Of a stretch of 64,000 nucleotides of DNA, positions 63,331 through 64,000 are shown piece after piece. Numbering within the stretch: the stretch's first letter is position 1; each line of letters begins with the position of its first letter. A program made the translations under genes and the position numbers. The notes beneath the pieces were generated by a model. It did not search any database. It was given only the letters and a program-made list of their open reading frames with translations, and was not told the DNA's origin. Source of the DNA: Primula veris (lineage: Eukaryota; Streptophyta; Magnoliopsida; Ericales; Primulaceae). The stretch spans positions 47,574,795 through 47,638,794 of the forward strand of contig OY821740.1 of the NCBI GenBank assembly GCA_963682055.1, read 5' to 3'.

Positions 63331-64000
63331 TATCTTTGGTTACATTTTTTGTGTGATAAAAATGAGATCTACTTTGCTGAAAAATCCTGATTAATTTTGC
63401 TTGAATTAAATTCGACCTTTCCGGGGCTTGCTGTGTTCTCTAAACTAATTAGATCTAGTTTATTTGCTTAGTTAATTTTCACCGATTGAGTTTGGTTCTG
63501 ATCTAGTTTATCTCCACGCTGCAAAGTTAAATATGTATCATGCAAGTCATGTGAACTGGTCTCCTCTTATTATTTCACTCTTTTATTATGCCGTTTCTTT
63601 TCATAATCAGATAGAAAGTTATGAACTTTTAAAAACTCAAAGACCTGATGCATCGCTCTTTCAAATCTAGTGGGATATTTTGAGTTTCAATTGCTGTAAT
63701 CAGAGTTCTGTTCCAAACTTGGTGGATTTGATCCCCATTCTTTTAAAGTTCTAAATCAAGCTGTAAATCTAATAAGCAACTTGCCTGTTGTTTGTGTTAT
63801 TTGCTTGTTCTGTTTGGGGATCGATCAGTCTTAGTTTCGATTGGTTGTGGGATTTTTTTTTTAGTTTTGGGGGATTGTACGTTGTTACGAATTCTTTATT
63901 CTGAAATTGGCTGTTTGTGGGTATTTTATATGGACTATATATTGTTGAGTTCTTTTCACTTGCCTTTTGTTTGTGTTATTGCTTGTTCTGTTTGGGGATC
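63331..64000 (+). other. Right edge: more leader-intron-like and duplicated sequence
   Basis: Contains 'tttgctgaaaaatcctgatt' (compare 44340) and a copy of the 60645-60820 / 62400-62570 segment at 63590-63780. The phrase 'gcttgttctgtttggggatc' occurs at 63803 and again at the window end. The duplicated locus continues beyond the window. Confidence 0.5.

Overview
The window is nuclear DNA of a flowering plant, most likely a eudicot. The evidence is multi-exon genes with GT-AG introns and T-rich branch regions, a plant-specific WRKY factor, a plant-type calmodulin-dependent NAD kinase, a Tat-lineage LTR retrotransposon, many MITE-like elements and AT-rich intergenic DNA. The species cannot be read from the sequence.

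Layout. 1-3.3 kb: the 3' part of a pfkB-family sugar kinase gene (+). 5.2-12.3 kb: a complete eight-exon gene for an NADKc-type NAD kinase (+), possibly with an extra leader exon at 5.2 kb. 12.3-17.4 kb: intergenic DNA with an orphan leader/promoter-like block on the minus strand, a hAT-like MITE, an 828-bp PIF/Harbinger-like MITE and an old tandem duplication. 17.4-19.7 kb: a complete three-exon group IId WRKY gene (-). 20-26.6 kb: AT-rich intergenic DNA with a 3 x 160-bp tandem repeat and a CGGGAT-rich MITE-like element.

26.7-41.4 kb (-): a degenerate, intron-containing SRP9 gene (9-kDa subunit of the signal recognition particle). Its third exon is split by a 10.9-kb Ty3/gypsy Tat-lineage retrotransposon (692-bp LTRs, TTAAG target duplication). 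The element has a broken gag-pol on the plus strand. On the minus strand it has a three-exon additional gene with its own TATA box, interrupted by one stop.

41.4-64 kb has no recognisable protein gene. A TATA box, a CT-rich leader and a long leader-type intron start at 44.0 kb. They are followed by a 12.7-kb satellite of about 77 monomers (47.0-59.7 kb). Most monomers carry an imperfect hairpin of about 55 nt, and a recurrent short monomer lacks exactly that hairpin. The array has local higher-order structure (an eight-monomer 1.29-kb unit) and a 6.37-kb-offset duplication. Segments from the 45-kb side recur, duplicated, on the 60-64-kb side, so the array sits inside a larger segmentally amplified locus.

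The three conventional genes are unrelated in pathway: sugar kinase, Ca2+/calmodulin-dependent NADP production, and defence or Ca2+-linked transcription. The most unusual parts are the hairpin satellite with its hairpin-less derivative, the spliced antisense gene of the retrotransposon, and the SRP9 pseudogene found by joining sequence across the insertion.
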